From NCBI GenBank assembly GCA_030549775.1, contig CM060173.1, forward strand, positions 40,496,610 to 40,560,609: a stretch of DNA of 64,000 nt. The letters are read 5' to 3'. The stretch comes from Tamarix chinensis (lineage: Eukaryota > Streptophyta > Magnoliopsida > Caryophyllales > Tamaricaceae). Numbering within the stretch: position 1 is the first letter of the stretch; every line of letters starts with the position of its first letter. A model generated the notes under the pieces. That model was not told the origin of the DNA, did not search any database, and saw only the letters and a program-made list of their open reading frames with translations. The translations under genes were made by a program, and so were the position numbers. Below are positions 9,737 through 22,999 of this stretch, in pieces.

Positions 9737-10568
9737 ATATACCATACTTAAAAGTTATAAAAATATTTTTCAATATCGCTATATATTTAAAAATGAATGA
9801 AATTATTCATCATTTTTGTCTTTATATTTTGGACTTAAAGCTAGTCTCGAGCCAATAAATGAACTAAGCCCTTAGATAAATAAATAAATATATATATATA
9901 TATTGATTTATTGGGTCTTGAAAAATAACTATCTTAGTAAATTAACATCTATGCTCAAATCTTGAGAGTGCAAGAGTTCATCATAATACACCATCATCCT
10001 ACATGATATCAATTGATAATTGATAGGAGCTGTGTTATATGGTCCACATAATTCCTTTCCTTTCGCCTCTAATTATTTATCTTATTTCTTCCTAGTAATC
10101 ATCTTTCTCCAAAAAAATGTTACCATCCTAGTCAAATAAAAGAAATGAAGTGAATAGAAAATAATTAGGAAGCCAATTAATTTAAATCTCACTATTTATA
10201 GTCATATCATGTCCTTGAAGATAACTAGATGGCATGTTCATCCAAGTGTCTCTCTTTTAAAGCATAGGAGATCATGATCATCTCCCAAAAAGGGTAACCT
10301 TAAGAAAGTATATTTGGCATTGATATTGTTGAGAGTGGTTAGAACTATGCCTTGCTTTGATGTCTAGAGATCACATGTATAGTCATCATATATTCATTAG
10401 TTCCATTCATTAGTTCCATTAATTTCATATATGTCAACTTTAGATACAATTTAATTAAGAAAATAATTAATAGTATAGTATATAACCTCAATTACCTTTG
10501 GTCTAGGTCAAATAATACGGGCTCTAGGAGTAGGATTAGGGGCTCTATGTGTAAGAGAAAACACAATA
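9737..10568. other. AT-rich spacer, no gene recognised
   Basis: Includes a short (TA)n tract near 9,886-9,904. No coding frame and no element terminus was identified. Confidence 0.5.
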
Positions 10569-10592
10569 TATTCCACCCCAAATTTCAATACC

Positions 10593-10597
10593 AAAAA
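10593..10597. repeat. Left target-site duplication (aaaaa)
   Basis: Directly precedes TGTAACACCCCC; the match is at 15,624-15,628. Because it is homopolymeric it is weaker evidence than ccgcc. Confidence 0.7.
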
Positions 10598-11030
10598 TGT
10601 AACACCCCCAAATTTACTACTGAAAAATTTCGTTTACTTTTAAAGGGGTTTAACGGAAGCAAGCAAATAAAACTATAAATCCGGGGGTATTACCGCCACA
10701 CTTAGTACCAGATCGATTCATGCCTACCGACCTGAAACTAAGTGCTAAGGCTAAAAAGTGTAGAACCAAAACAAATCATTCGTAAAGCATAAGTTTTATG
10801 GATTCAGAGTGCGAAAGTCAAAAGTCACATTCCGAAGTACAATTTAAAAATTCCAAATGTTAGAGGACTTAAAATAACGGAATAACAAAGTACAATAACG
10901 CAAAGAAACAAGATAGGGGAATTTCTCCAGCCACGTCACTCTCGGCCCCCAAGCTAGATCCAAACTCAACTCTCAGCCCTGAAAATGCCACAGATATTGT
11001 CCCCTACCTGCAAAACTCAGACGGGACTTC

Positions 11031-11085
11031 TGCTCGTGGGAATGAGCAGCACCCATGAAACGGGTGATCAGTATGCTACGTACTG
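11031..11085 (-). other. Stem-loop block H1-H2-H3, copy A2
   Basis: Same arrangement as 2,460-2,514, with one H3 change (CAGTATG/CGTACTG). Confidence 0.7.
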
Positions 11086-11269
11086 AGTAAGGGAACAGAC
11101 GCACTAAGGCCCACATATACAGAAATACATGAACAAGCAGACATAGCATGTGAATAATAAACAATAACACAGATGGACAATGCTGGTTACGAATCAGATA
11201 ACTTTCCCACAAGGTCTCAGATAATTATAACAATTCACATCATAGTCTTTATCGATCCATGTGAGTACG

Positions 11270-11610
11270 GGAGCCCCACTATTATAGCCGGTGGAACGGT
11301 CACGAGGGCCATGCCCTGCCACTATTATAGCCGGTGGTACGGTTGCGAGGGTAATATACCCTGCCACTATTATTTACCAGTGGACCGGTCTGGTCCCGAC
11401 TCACAAGGTATTCCACTGTAAATATTATTATCTTTCCATGTCTTATCACTTTTATGTTTGGTTTGTTGAGCACGAAATCCCCCACTATTATAGCCAGTGG
11501 AACGGTCGCGAGGGCACATGCCCTGCCACTATTATAGCCGGTGGAACGGTCGCGAGGGTAAGATACCCTGCCACTATTATAGCTGGTGGACCGGTCTGGG
11601 TTCGGCTCAA
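11270..11610 (-). repeat. Hairpin minisatellite, copy A2
   Basis: Stems include AGGGC/GCCCT, AGGGTA/TACCCT with loops ATA and AGA, and AGGGCA/TGCCCT. Stem pairs and loops vary while pairing is kept. Confidence 0.78.
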
Positions 11611-12231
11611 CATCTTTCTCTGTAAGTAATTAGTGTTTTAACGTGTCTTATTCGAAAGAATATCACCCATGTCATGCTTGGCTAGAGGGCCTCAACACAT
11701 CACATCAAACCGATGACATATTCGTACTATCACATAGTAATGAGGACACAAGCACACATCTTGATTCCAAACCACGGTATACATGGAACAGTTAAGATAA
11801 TGGCGTTTAAGTCCATGACACATAAATCATATAGAACATCCATGGCACGTAGGACACATGTCACATATTCAACCTTAGCTATATCCTTACTCGGTTTAGG
11901 TTACCGAGCTATCTCCCGTGCTTATCTTAGGCCCCTAAACACCCTTTGTAATTATCATACTTAACACATTTCTCGCATTGGAAACCCAAATCATGACCCT
12001 CAGACTCAAATCTCCCTCATACGGTCATACCTCACTCCTCATTTATTCTTATTCTTTTTCTTTTTCTTTTTCCACCTCAAATTAGGGTTTCCTTCCCAAA
12101 CCCTAGGTACCCTTATATGACCCTACGTACTATTTTTCACCTCGGGCCTCTAGACTCCCAAACAGACCTTCCATTAGCCTCCCCGCGTCCCAAAGTAACT
12201 TTTCATATGTAAGGTTCGCCCTCATGTGGAC

Positions 12232-12312
12232 CTTAACCTCCCCATGCAAACCCTATCATTTCCACCATGCCAACTCTATCATTCCCATGCAAACCCTAGT
12301 TCTCCCATGCAA
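12232..12312 (-). repeat. RY/telobox repeat, copy A2 (short)
   Basis: Contains CCATGCAAACCCTA twice plus two degenerate units; far shorter than in copy A1. Confidence 0.6.
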
Positions 12313-12694
12313 CCTTATCTTCTCCCACTCTTTCATTTGTTTAATTCCCCTTTTTCTCATCATTTCCCAGATTACAGATTACCTAGGCCGTCCATACCTA
12401 CGTTAACCAGCGTACTTCCCCTTGGTTATCTTAATTGCTCATTTTTCTCTTTCGAGCCCCCACTCCACAACTCCTCATCAAACACCTAGCAGGCATGTCG
12501 TAGGGGTCACATCACATCACATCATCTTTTTACCATACCATATTAGTACATACAGACAAGAGCACGAGAACATACCTCGGTTCCATGCTGCGCTACATAA
12601 ATACACAAATAACATACAGATTATAGCATACAACCGCACAAGGCATACAAGACAGTTAAAACATACAATACACATAGGTGGGCCTTAGTTACGT

Positions 12695-12731
12695 CCTTAC
12701 CTAAATCGGCGCCGGGCTTGGAGCACGCTCC
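12695..12731 (-). promoter_or_regulatory. 5' splice-site match and two palindromes, copy A2
   Basis: The minus strand reads TTTAG|GTAAGG at 12,695-12,702. Beside it are CGGCGCCG (12,707-12,714) and GGAGCACGCTCC (12,720-12,731), an 8-bp and a 12-bp near-perfect palindrome. Confidence 0.5.
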
Positions 12732-12839
12732 TACACCTCCTAGGGTTTGACCCGGTTCACCTATAAGGAAGAAATACTAAGGGTCAATCTCCCTCTACCC
12801 GAATTATCATAATTTCCTATCTTACCCCTATCCTGATCT

Positions 12840-13691
12840 AGTACTATAATTAATATTAATAATAGTAGTTTATAATTAAAAAGGTGGGGTAATATTATTC
12901 TCGTGGTAGTTAAACAAATGACCACTAATCAACGCAAGTCTTAGTAAAATCCATAGTTATTAAAGTAAAGGGTTTTAATATTACTAATAACAATATTATT
13001 AATAATACTAATAATAATAAGAAGAATACTAATGATAATAAGAATGCTGCTAATAATAATAATAATGGTTATAATGATAATAATGATGATAATAATAATT
13101 GAAATCATAGTAGCAGTAGTGATAGTAATATTACCGATAATAATAAAATAATAACACAACCATAATCATCCTAATGATAATATTAATAATAATGATAATA
13201 ATAATAATAATAGTAGAAGTAGTAATAGTAATGAAAATAATAATAATAAATATAATAATAATAATAATAATACAAATAATAGTAAGAATACTAAAAATAC
13301 TAATAATAGAAATAATAGCAATGATAATAATAGTTAGAAATATAAACATAATGACACTTGTATTAACCATAGTAATAATAATAGTAATGATAGTGATAAT
13401 GATAGTAACAATAATAACGATAATAACAATAACAATAATAATAATCACAATAATAATAATAATACAATATTTGTGGCAATACTAAGCATAACAAAAATAC
13501 TAAGGTAATAATATTAAATTATAATGTCAATGATAATAACGATGGTAATAATTGATAGAATAATAAATGCATTGAATACAACAACAACAACAACAAAAAT
13601 AATAACAAAGATAATAAGGATATTAATGATGGTAATAGTAGTTAAAGTAATAAGTGTGGTAAATATAACAATAGTAATGATAGTGATGATG

Positions 13692-13739
<48 letters not shown>

Positions 13740-14150
13740 CTGAGGGTAAGGGTAAGAATAAAAATAATAATAATGGCAACTACAACCACCATAACCATAT
13801 TATTAATAATAATGATAATGATAGTAATATTAATAGTGACATTACTTAGTATTAATAAAACTACTAAAATAATAATAATAATAATAATAGAGATACTAAA
13901 GATGTTAGTCATAGTTAAGTAACACATATGATAATCATAATAATAATAATGATAATAATAATAATAATAGTAATAGCTTAACAAGGCCCTATAGTTAATT
14001 AACACCATTAATTAAAGGTCCTTAGGGTGATGTTGAGTCCTAGTAATAATAATAAGGGTGGTAGTATTAGTAATAATAATGATATTAGCAATAATAATGA
14101 TAAGGTTAATATTAATCATAGTAATATTAGTTAATAATATTAAATAATTA
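12840..14150. repeat. Expanded (TAA)n region, copy A2
   Basis: About 1.3 kb of interrupted (TAA/AAT)n; the poly-isoleucine or poly-tyrosine frames on both strands are by-products of the repeat. Confidence 0.88.
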
Positions 14151-14650
14151 ATCACTTTTATTTTTTTTTAAGATTTAAGGTTCAGGGTGTTGGGCAACCT
14201 GGCTGAGAGGTGGTGGCGTAGGCGGCGGTGCGGCTGCAGCTGCGGCGGTGGTGGAGGAAGGGAAGAAAGGGAAAAATGGAGGTGGAGGCCAGGGAAGGGA
14301 AAACTAGGAGAAGGGGGAGGTGTAGGGTGGTAGGGCAGGGTTCCCTGGTCGTTTTGGGGGGTGGTGATGGTGCTGCAAGCGGCGGTACAGCCGGCGGCGA
14401 CGGCGCGAAGGTGGCGCAGGGCTGGAAGGGTCAATTTGGGGAGAGGTTTTCGCATGGCCGGGGCGGCATGTGCGGCGCGAGGCAAGGAAGCTAAGGGGTT
14501 TGGTTGTGTAGAGGGCGGTGAAGGGATGATGTTAGTGGCGCGGGCAGGCGGCAAAGGTGGCTGAAGGCGGAGGAAGTGGCGGCTGAAGGTGGGGCGGCGC
14601 AATAGTTGTTCCTCTAGTTTTTCAAACCTGATTCCGGCAGAGGTTAGGGC

Positions 14651-14658
14651 TATTTATA
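14651..14658 (-). promoter_or_regulatory. TATA box of solo LTR A2
   Basis: Plus-strand TATTTATA, minus-strand TATAAATA, between the U3 side and the GC-rich leader. Confidence 0.65.
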
Positions 14659-15623
14659 GGCCAAAGGGGACGGGAAACGACAAGCTTTTAGGGTGTTAGG
14701 GGGGTTAGGTTCTTGCGTGTCTGGCGAGGCTGGCTGGCGCAGGGGTCTTTAGTTGCAGACCGAGATTTATCGGGAGAGAGAGAGAGGTTTCGTGCGGGGA
14801 AAGACTGAATTGATTAGTCAAATCTACAGGGAGACAACGAGGAGGAGATGAAATGATAGGTGCTGTGGCGTGGCGTTGAAGGCTGCTTGCCGGCGAAATT
14901 TTCGGTTGCAGATGGCGAAGGACGACGACGTCGCGAGGAAGAAGAAGAGGAAGAGGCTGGACCGGCGGTCCAGCAGAAAAGAAAAGAAAGAAAGAAAAGG
15001 GGGCGTGCCGAACCGGCTGGGAGAAAAGGGGAAGGAGGGGCACGGGAGAGGGATGGGCCGCGAGGGGGAGGTGCCAGGCCTGGCAGGCCGGCCCAGTCGG
15101 GGAAAAATAAGGAAGAGAAGGGGAAAGAAAGAAAAGGGAAAAAAGGAGGGAGGAAAAGGAAAAAGGGAAAAAGGAAAAAAGAAGAAGGGAAATTAGTGGT
15201 TGGATTAATTAGCATGATTTGGTTAATTGGGATGTTTAATAAAATATAAATATTACAATAATAATTAAATTATCTTTTTAGGTTAATTTAGGGATTTTTG
15301 AAAGAAATTTCTTAAATTCCATTTTAATTAACAAAACACTCTAATTTTCTCCAATTAAATTATTTATAAAGTTTATATTAATTGAAGCTATTTTATCCTT
15401 CTTATTTTAAATAAAATAATTTACTTAATTAATTTCTAAAATAAAACCCTTAATTATCTTAAAATACCAAAAGTCCTCCTATTTAAAACACTTATAAATT
15501 CCTTCTTGATTTATCCTAATTAATTCCTCTTTTTTTTTCAATAAAAGTAGTTTATTTTAATTAATTTTCTAATAACTCCCTATTCGACTATGATTTCCTA
15601 AATTAAGGTTTTGGGGTATTTCA

Positions 15624-15628
15624 AAAAA
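15624..15628. repeat. Right target-site duplication (aaaaa)
   Basis: Follows the TTCA end of solo LTR A2; pairs with 10,593-10,597. Confidence 0.7.
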
Positions 15629-18600
15629 TCTCATTTTCAAAATGTGTGTGGAAGGAGAAAGTTGAAAATAATCCTAAGAAAAAATAATGTGTTACTGTTA
15701 CACCTATCATTTGATAAATATATTACCATCCATTGCATGCTAGATACAAGGCTAACTATCTAACCAAAAAAAAACATAAGGAAAATAGTGCATAAAATTC
15801 ATAACAAATAAGATAGCAAGTGTTTAGGTTTACAAAACCAAAACCATATTAGACCCAAATAAAAAATAAATACATAAAAAGTACGTTCACTAAAATAGGG
15901 CAACATAAGAAAAGTTTAGTCTCTCAATGACAAAAAAGGCATCCATTAGAACATTCACATCTATTTTCCCTAAGCCTAACACATAAGTTTGGTCAATGAC
16001 CCTTAATTGTGTGCACAGAGTCCTTTCCTCATACAATTGAAAAGTAACCGATTTATTAACAACATATATATGTTATGTATTGAGTAAGCGTATTTACCTT
16101 ATCATGAGAGGTTGTGATATACTTCAAGTCATAATAGACATACAAGTAACAATAGCACACATTAACATGATTTTACAATAATATACCAAATCACTTACTT
16201 TCCAAGCTTGACATTCTCAACATGGTACCCTATACATGCATACGAAAGTAGATTTCATCCTGCTCAATGATAGACATAGATTTCCTAGAAATAACATTCT
16301 TCACTCCAAGTATAGGAAATTCATGATTCATTATGCTTTTCACAAAATTTGGAAATTATGGATATCAACATATGCACATGTGAAGTGATATACCAAGGAT
16401 GTGATCTACCAAAGTAAACTATAAGGTCCATTCTATTTAATTATTCATGATATTCTAATCACAATGTTATATAACCATTTATTTTATAGAAATGGACTAG
16501 ATTATGAAATAATTCATAACTTAAGTGACTTATTGCATTAATGAAATAACCATATGAAGATCAAGCGCATAATTAATACCAAGCTAATTTAATAGACTTC
16601 TAAGTCTCATTCGAATTATTGTCTCTTTAGAGTTGTTATCACATATTCACATTCATTTAAGAATCTTGAGCTAGTTTTTAAAAATCTCTATAATGGAACA
16701 TAACCATGACACGCTAAGGTAGAGACCAACTCATTACATTATTAGGTATCCAAATCCTTAAGTGTCGAGATACTCTAAGTACCTCAAAGGTGTAACATAT
16801 AGTAGGAAAAGAACTAGAATAACTGAGGGTTCCTTTTGTTGTAGGTGCATACCTAAAGATGAATATGATGATAGTTATCCCCTTATAAGCTACTATGAGG
16901 GTTGGACATGTATAAGGTTAAATCATTTTGTTTTATTTAAGTAATTTATATTCCATATTATATGCCACATCAAGGGTCTCCACCATGATATCCTAATACC
17001 ACCACATTACCATCTCACAATAGTCAATATTTCCTATTAGAGCATTAGAAATGATATCACAATTACTCATCCAATTTAATCCATTATATGAGTTCATTAA
17101 TTCATGAAAATCAATATATTTACAACATAAATGAATCATATTGTGACATAATATCAAGTCTTAAACCCTTAGAAGGTTGAAAAGTATTAAATAAAGCACT
17201 CAAGAAGGAACCAACCAATTGTTTTATAGACTAACCATTATGTTTGGCACTATAAAACCATACCATCCTTACTAAAACCATTCTATAGGTTTTCCTAATA
17301 GGTTTATTATTCTAGAGACCATTCGATTGGTTTAGCCAAACCAGCCAATGGGTTCAAGTGAAGACCAAACAAAGTAATACCATAGACAAACAATTCGATC
17401 AGTTTAACTAACCATTCAATTATTCTAGTAACCAATTGATGATTTAACAAAACCAACTGATCGGTTCAAGAAGAGATAAAGAAAATTATTTCATGGATAA
17501 ACTAATTAATGGGCTGGTTTAATCGTTTCACTATTTTAGAGACCACTCGATTGGTTTAACCTAAACCAGCATATTAGTCTGTGTACATAGAATAATCTGT
17601 ACATGAATTTTCATAAGGAAATTTAAGCTTCCAATATCCACCATATAACATATATATTATTGGACCCTCACAAAAATTAGATTAATCATGCACAACCACT
17701 CAATCATGTTGCATTTCTAATTAATCCTCAAGATACTTGTATATAACTTACTTTTTTCCCAAAATAACAAAACTCAAGGAATAATTTACAGCAAGCAGTA
17801 CTACATCATACATCTCCTCATATGAAAACAAAAATCTCAAATCCTACACCAACTCACATGCTCATTTACTCCACACCATAAGTTAAACATGACTTACCTC
17901 AAGTGAAGCTTAGCAACAACTACAAAAGGTAAGGTAAGGAAAATCCTTAGTTGAAAATGTCCTAATCTTGTACATCTTTAAAGATATTAAAATGCATAAA
18001 AAATATATAAAATATTATAAAAAAATTAAACTTTGCCAATAGTGAAAACTATGGGAAGGATTCAAGTGCTCAATCTTTTTCTATATCTGACTCTATAATG
18101 TTTAGGAGTAAAACAATAAATAGCTAAAGGAAATATTAGAAGAGAACGGTGAGTTTAGAATCCAAGGGAAAGAAGGAGAAGATGAGTGATAGGAAAAGAA
18201 TAGGGGAAATAGAGGGAATTTGGTGATTAAGATAAAATGAGGAAAATAGAAACTAGGATTGCTAATTTACCCCCATGGTTCGTAAATGAACCAAGCATTA
18301 TTAACCACCCTTGGGCTAAAGCTTGGTTCATTTGATAAACGAGTATAAAATAAGGCTTAAGCTTGGCTCATTTAATTTAATACAAGATCCAAACTAAACT
18401 TTTAATATGCTAACCCAACCATATGATCCTAAGTTATAATTGAGTTAAGCCAAACTTTTTCATGCTTGACCTCAGCTTGTTTAATAAATGTGCTTGAAAA
18501 TGAAGCTCAACAAAACCAAGCTTTAAACAAGTAGATCCAAATATTTTGAAAGCCATTTCATCTCATTTACAACCCTATATGCCCCTAATCTAATGGGAAA

Positions 18601-19380
18601 TTAAGGGTGATGGGTAGGTAATACGTAAACAATAACTATCATACTTTAATTAGGTTAGATCTAGACAAATCTCAAAAGAAATAAAGCATACTTCCTCTAT
18701 GGATAAAATGGTGAAAGTAGAGGAGCTCCATGTCAATATACCATGTAAAATCAAAATCACAAGAAGGGATAAGAAACAAAAAAGAGAGGAAAGCAAAGTT
18801 AGAAAATCTATTAAGGTTATAGGGATGAAATCATCTATTCTAGGGTTGCATAAAGAGAGAGAATCAAAGAAGAAGAAAATGAATTGAAGAAGAGGAGGAG
18901 GAGGAGGAGAATGCACTGATGGAGAGGTCATCAACTAGTTTTTGATAAATCTAATTAAGTAAATCAATGAAAGAGAGGGAAATTCTTAGATTAATGGTAA
19001 CACACCAGGGAAGATATTTTAGAACATATTTTAGAGCTTGATTACCAAGATTCAAGGTCATTAGAAGATGTTTATTAAGTATCTAAAATTAAATTAAAAT
19101 ATTACTTAGGTTAGGTGAAGTAAACGATATGTTTGAGTACCCATCGATTAGTTCCACTATTTAATTGGTTTCCCAAAACTGGTCGTAATTTACCTAGAAC
19201 CAAAACCTGAACTAAAACTGGCAAACTAGTAAATTATTATATACTAATTATGGATCGGTTGTCCAAATCCTTTGCAAACTAATCCCAAAATACATTTCTA
19301 AAAAAGGATCAAAACAATCAACTCATTATAAAACACATGATTTGTTACATTATAGACCTAATTTACTAAGTGTTACAACA

Positions 19381-19393
19381 CTACCCTCGTTAA
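19381..19393 (-). other. Polypurine tract of Tekay-1
   Basis: The minus strand reads AACGAGGGTAG directly before the 3' LTR start (TGTTGTAACAC). It would prime plus-strand DNA synthesis. Confidence 0.6.
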
Positions 19394-19559
19394 AAGAGGC
19401 TTCACCCTTATAGCCAACCAATAAATTAACCAAAACTTATCAAACTGTATACTAAGGGGCATATAAATTACACAGCAAGGTAAATGGGTTACTACACCTT
19501 TAAAGGAATAAGACAAGAAATAACACACCTATGAGAAAAAGTTGGGATACTTCATATGA

Positions 19560-20930
19560 ATCTCCTCCTTGACCTCCTAGGTGACCTCCTAAGCATCATG
19601 CCAAGACCAAAAAACCTTATGGAAAATTTTCAAAAATGTTATAAAATTGATATAATTACATAGGTTTTTTTGTCCAAGATGCTTACCAAGAATTTGTGAT
19701 AGGTTAAAGTCTCATTGAGCTCTATCATCTCTATCTAGATAATGCGTGAAAGCTAGTGACATACTTCCTCAATTGGGAAATGTAGAAGATGTTATACACA
19801 TAAGACAATTCCATAGGCAAATCAAATCAATAAACAACCTCATTAATTTACTCTGAGATATTATAAAACCTTACATAATATGGATTACCTTCGATAATTA
19901 ACCTCCTCATCTCCTTTATGGGAGAGAATCTCAAGAGGACTCTATCACCCACCTCATAACCCTTTGTTCTCCTCTACAAGTTTGCATAACTTTTTTTTCC
20001 AATCCTTAGTAGCTTTCATGTGATTCCAAATCAATATGATATGCTTTGTAGTCACATTAATCATGTCTAGTCCTAACACAATTGACACACTAATATCACT
20101 ATAGTACAAGGGACTATGATAATTCCTTTGGTATAAAGACTCAAGAGGTGCCATTCCTATAGTTTTATTATAATTATTATTGTCGGAAAACTCAATCAAG
20201 TTTAGAAAATCCTCCTAATGGCTACTAAAATCCATCACACATGCCCAAAGCATATCCTTAAAGGTTTGAATGATCCTATATTCCTGATCATTTGTAGCTT
20301 GATGAAATTTGTACTTATTTTCCACTAAGACAAAGAAGTTCCGTGTAAATTCTACCCAAAGTATGATAGGAATCTAGAGTCCTAATCTAACACAATGTCT
20401 CTAGGTACACCATGAAATCTCACCACGTGCTTCTAGTAAGAATGATCCATCTACTTCATGCTTTAAGTTAGCTTTGTTGGTAAAAACATTGTTAACTTAG
20501 TGAACCAATCAACAATAACCCAAATGGAATAGAAACAACTTGAAGTCCTAGGCCGAACAACCATACAAATTTCATGGATATATTATACCATTTCCACTCC
20601 AAAACTTATGCGCAATCTTGACCCTTTACCAAGTTAAGCATATGATAACAAGCTTCACAACTTCTTGCTTCATATGGGGACACCAATATACCTTATCTAA
20701 GTTCTTATACAACTTATCCTCTCTACTGTGGAGATAATATGGAGAACAATAATTTTCCACAAGGATCTTTGTGTTAAGCTCTTTACATTATAGTGGTACA
20801 TACTAGCCATCATAATATTTGATAATCTTGTCACCATGGATTTAGAATCCTTTAGCTCTACCATTATCAATACCCTATTAGATCTTCTCAAGCTTGACAC
20901 CACAAAAATGAATTGGTTGAATCTCATCAA
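19560..20930 (-). pseudogene. Integrase and chromodomain remnant, Tekay-1
   Basis: A broken integrase region, which in life inserts the element into chromatin. At 19,954-20,199 the minus strand encodes the conserved C-terminal core segment typical of this family (an 'IGMAPLESLY' stretch, then a charged segment). At 20,697-20,770 there is a degenerate zinc-binding N-terminal portion. At 19,560-19,605 lies the chromodomain end, ending in 'KYPNFF' with tryptophan codons turned into stops. Frames change several times and no intact catalytic triad can be read. Clade assignment rests on the chromodomain and LTR type. Confidence 0.68.
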
Positions 20931-20939
20931 AGATGGAAG

Positions 20940-22340
20940 GTGTGATAGTGAGAGAACTCATCCATGTTTCCAAGCTACTAGTTGTAATCAACTCAACTAC
21001 TATCTCCCTAAGCTCCTAACAAAAAGGATTTGACAACATAGTCGTACTCAAGGAGTTTGATGTCTTCTACCTAAGAGCATTTATTTCCACATTGTCCTTA
21101 CTAGAATGGTAGGTCAAATCTGGATCAAAAATTCTTAACAAATACCAATAATATGTGTTTGTTCATATTCAACTCATGCAAAGTGAAAGTGTACTTGGGG
21201 ATTATGTGATTATTATAAAACCTACATTGAAAACCGTAAAGATAAAGCCTCTATATATAGAAAGAAAATACTAAAGAAGCAAGCCTTAAATCATTGGGCA
21301 TTTATGCTCATGTAGTTTCAGTTGATGGGAAGCATAAGTAACTACTCTGCCAAAATTAACACACAACCCAAGTATGCTTAGAAGCAACATAATACACTTC
21401 AAAACTTCCTAAACCATTCAATAATGTGAGAACTAAATCTGAAGTATAACATCTCTTTAACCCCTTTAAGGATGCACTACACTTCTCATCTCATTGGAAA
21501 TGGATACTCTTCTTTAGAAAATTAGTCAACAGGCAAGATATCTTATAGAAGTCTTAGATGAATCTATTGTAGTACCCAACTAATCCCAAAAAACTATGCA
21601 CCTTCTTGTTAGATGTTAGTGCTAACCACTCAATAATTACCTGAATCTTTGAAAGGACTACTAACACACCATCCTTCAAGATCACATTCCTAATAAAAGA
21701 TAATTGATCAAGCTAAAACTCACCCTTTGAGAGCTTTATATAATCTATATGTTGTTAATAATGCTAATGTTTTTCTTCGATGATATTCATGCTCCTCATG
21801 ACTATCAAAATAAATGAGATTATTTTTAAATAACGCCATGAAGAACATATCCATGAATTTTCTAAAGATATAATTTATGAGAGCCATAAATGTTGCTGGT
21901 GAATTATTGATTTCAAATGGTAGGATTGTGAACTCATAATGGTCATATCTAGTTCAAAAAGTTATCTTCAAAATACCCTAGCTAGTGATCCTCAACTAAT
22001 GATAGCATGATCAAAGATCAATGTTCAAAACTACTATGGCTCATTTGATATAATAAAATAGATCATCAATACAAGGTAGAAGATAATAGTACCTTACGGT
22101 AACCTAATTCAATACTCTGTAATTAATACATAACCTCAAACTTTTATCCATCTTTTTAACTAATAGGGTTCGTTCTCCCTAAGATGATACACTCTGTCAA
22201 ATATATCCTTTCTCCAAAAAATCCTCTAGAAGAAGCTTATGCTCTTTCCTCTCTATAAGTGTCATATGGTATGGTGCTTTGGATACGATCTCCACAATAA
22301 GTGTATCTTGAATTCGACATTTCAAATATGCAACAAACCC
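20940..22340 (-). pseudogene. Reverse transcriptase-RNase H remnant, Tekay-1
   Basis: Only scattered blocks are readable on the minus strand. One example is the glutamate/histidine-rich stretch after the active site near 21,770-21,830. The catalytic YxDD box itself is not recognisable. Placement is supported mainly by position between the protease remnant (right) and integrase (left), as expected for Ty3/gypsy pol. Interrupted by many stops and indels. Confidence 0.5.
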
Positions 22341-22420
22341 AAAATCTCATGAGGTAACACATTTAGATAAAATGAAATTATCAAAATATGTTCTAACACC
22401 ATCTCACCAACCTCAACATC

Positions 22421-22636
22421 TCAAACACTTACATGAAAATGTATACACCTGTTCTGACCAAGGACACTTAGAGTGATAACTGACACAACCTTCATAAAAG
22501 GGCTAGTCTTATCTCTTTGATAAAATACTCTAGCACCCTTCTGTCCTCGAAGAACCATATGCTCTAGTGCATAATCTATCAGTACATGAGAGTTCCCCAA
22601 CATCTCCATATCCATGATCACATCAAATTCATGCAA
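22421..22636 (-). pseudogene. Protease-RT linker remnant, Tekay-1
   Basis: 71 codons on the minus strand with the pattern 'FDVIMDMEML', then 'IDYALEHMVLRG'. This matches the segment just after the retroviral-type aspartic protease in Tekay elements. The same segment is at 51,375-51,480 in Tekay-2 ('QEHVVLQGPKDV'), showing that the two elements are related. Confidence 0.65.
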
Positions 22637-22999
22637 GTTAAGCTTTGTAAGGTCTTAGAGGAACTTGAATCCACTTACTATTAAGATCCCTCCTCTATAT
22701 ATCCCCACCACTCAATCATATCCTATACTAGAAAAAAGAAGAATTAGAAACACTAGTAAAGGGAAGCAAGGGATCTCTAGCAAAAAAGGTATAAAACATA
22801 AAGTAATGTGATGCACCAAAATCAAAAGGCACATATGTTGGCAAGGAAGAAATATTTTGCATAGTGGTCACCACATTAGCGTAATGTTCAACCTTACATT
22901 ATGTAATCATGTTCAAGTGCCTAACTAATGAACTCCAACAATATTATCTAATCCTCTGGGAACTTCCTTCTAATGCAAAGCATTCAAAGGCACTATACC

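Larger units (their letters stand above)
10598..15623 (-). mobile_element. Solo LTR, family A (copy A2), about 5.03 kb
   Basis: Ends are intact: TGTAACACCCCC at the left and GGGGTATTTCA at the right. It inserted 29 bp inside the 3' LTR of Tekay-1, and the interrupted host sequence aligns across the gap with the other Tekay-1 LTR at 24,580-24,660. Internal order matches copy A1: stem-loops 11,031-11,085, minisatellite 11,270-11,610, RY/telobox 12,232-12,312, splice-donor block 12,695-12,731, (TAA)n 12,840-14,150, GC-rich leader 14,190-14,650, TATA at 14,651 and purine tract about 15,100-15,190. It contains no polyprotein region. Confidence 0.88.
10569..19380 (-). mobile_element. 3' LTR of Tekay-1, split by solo LTR A2
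   Basis: The LTR starts at TATTCCACCCC (decayed TGTAACACCCC), is interrupted at 10,598 and resumes at 15,629. It ends near 19,380 with GTGTTACAACA. Without the insert it is about 3.8 kb. It holds degenerate 'ACCAATTGATTGGTTT'-like repeats at 17,220-17,580. No coding function is seen; frames such as 18,699-18,887 are not supported by comparison with the other LTR. Confidence 0.75.

Noticed and set aside
12941..14008. Long overlapping frames rich in isoleucine, tyrosine or threonine on both strands
   Set aside because: They are translations of (TAA)n microsatellite and have no conserved protein content.
16762..16944. Possible small protein of 60 codons
   Set aside because: The matching segment of the other Tekay-1 LTR (28,365-28,500) does not keep the frame; it is non-coding LTR.
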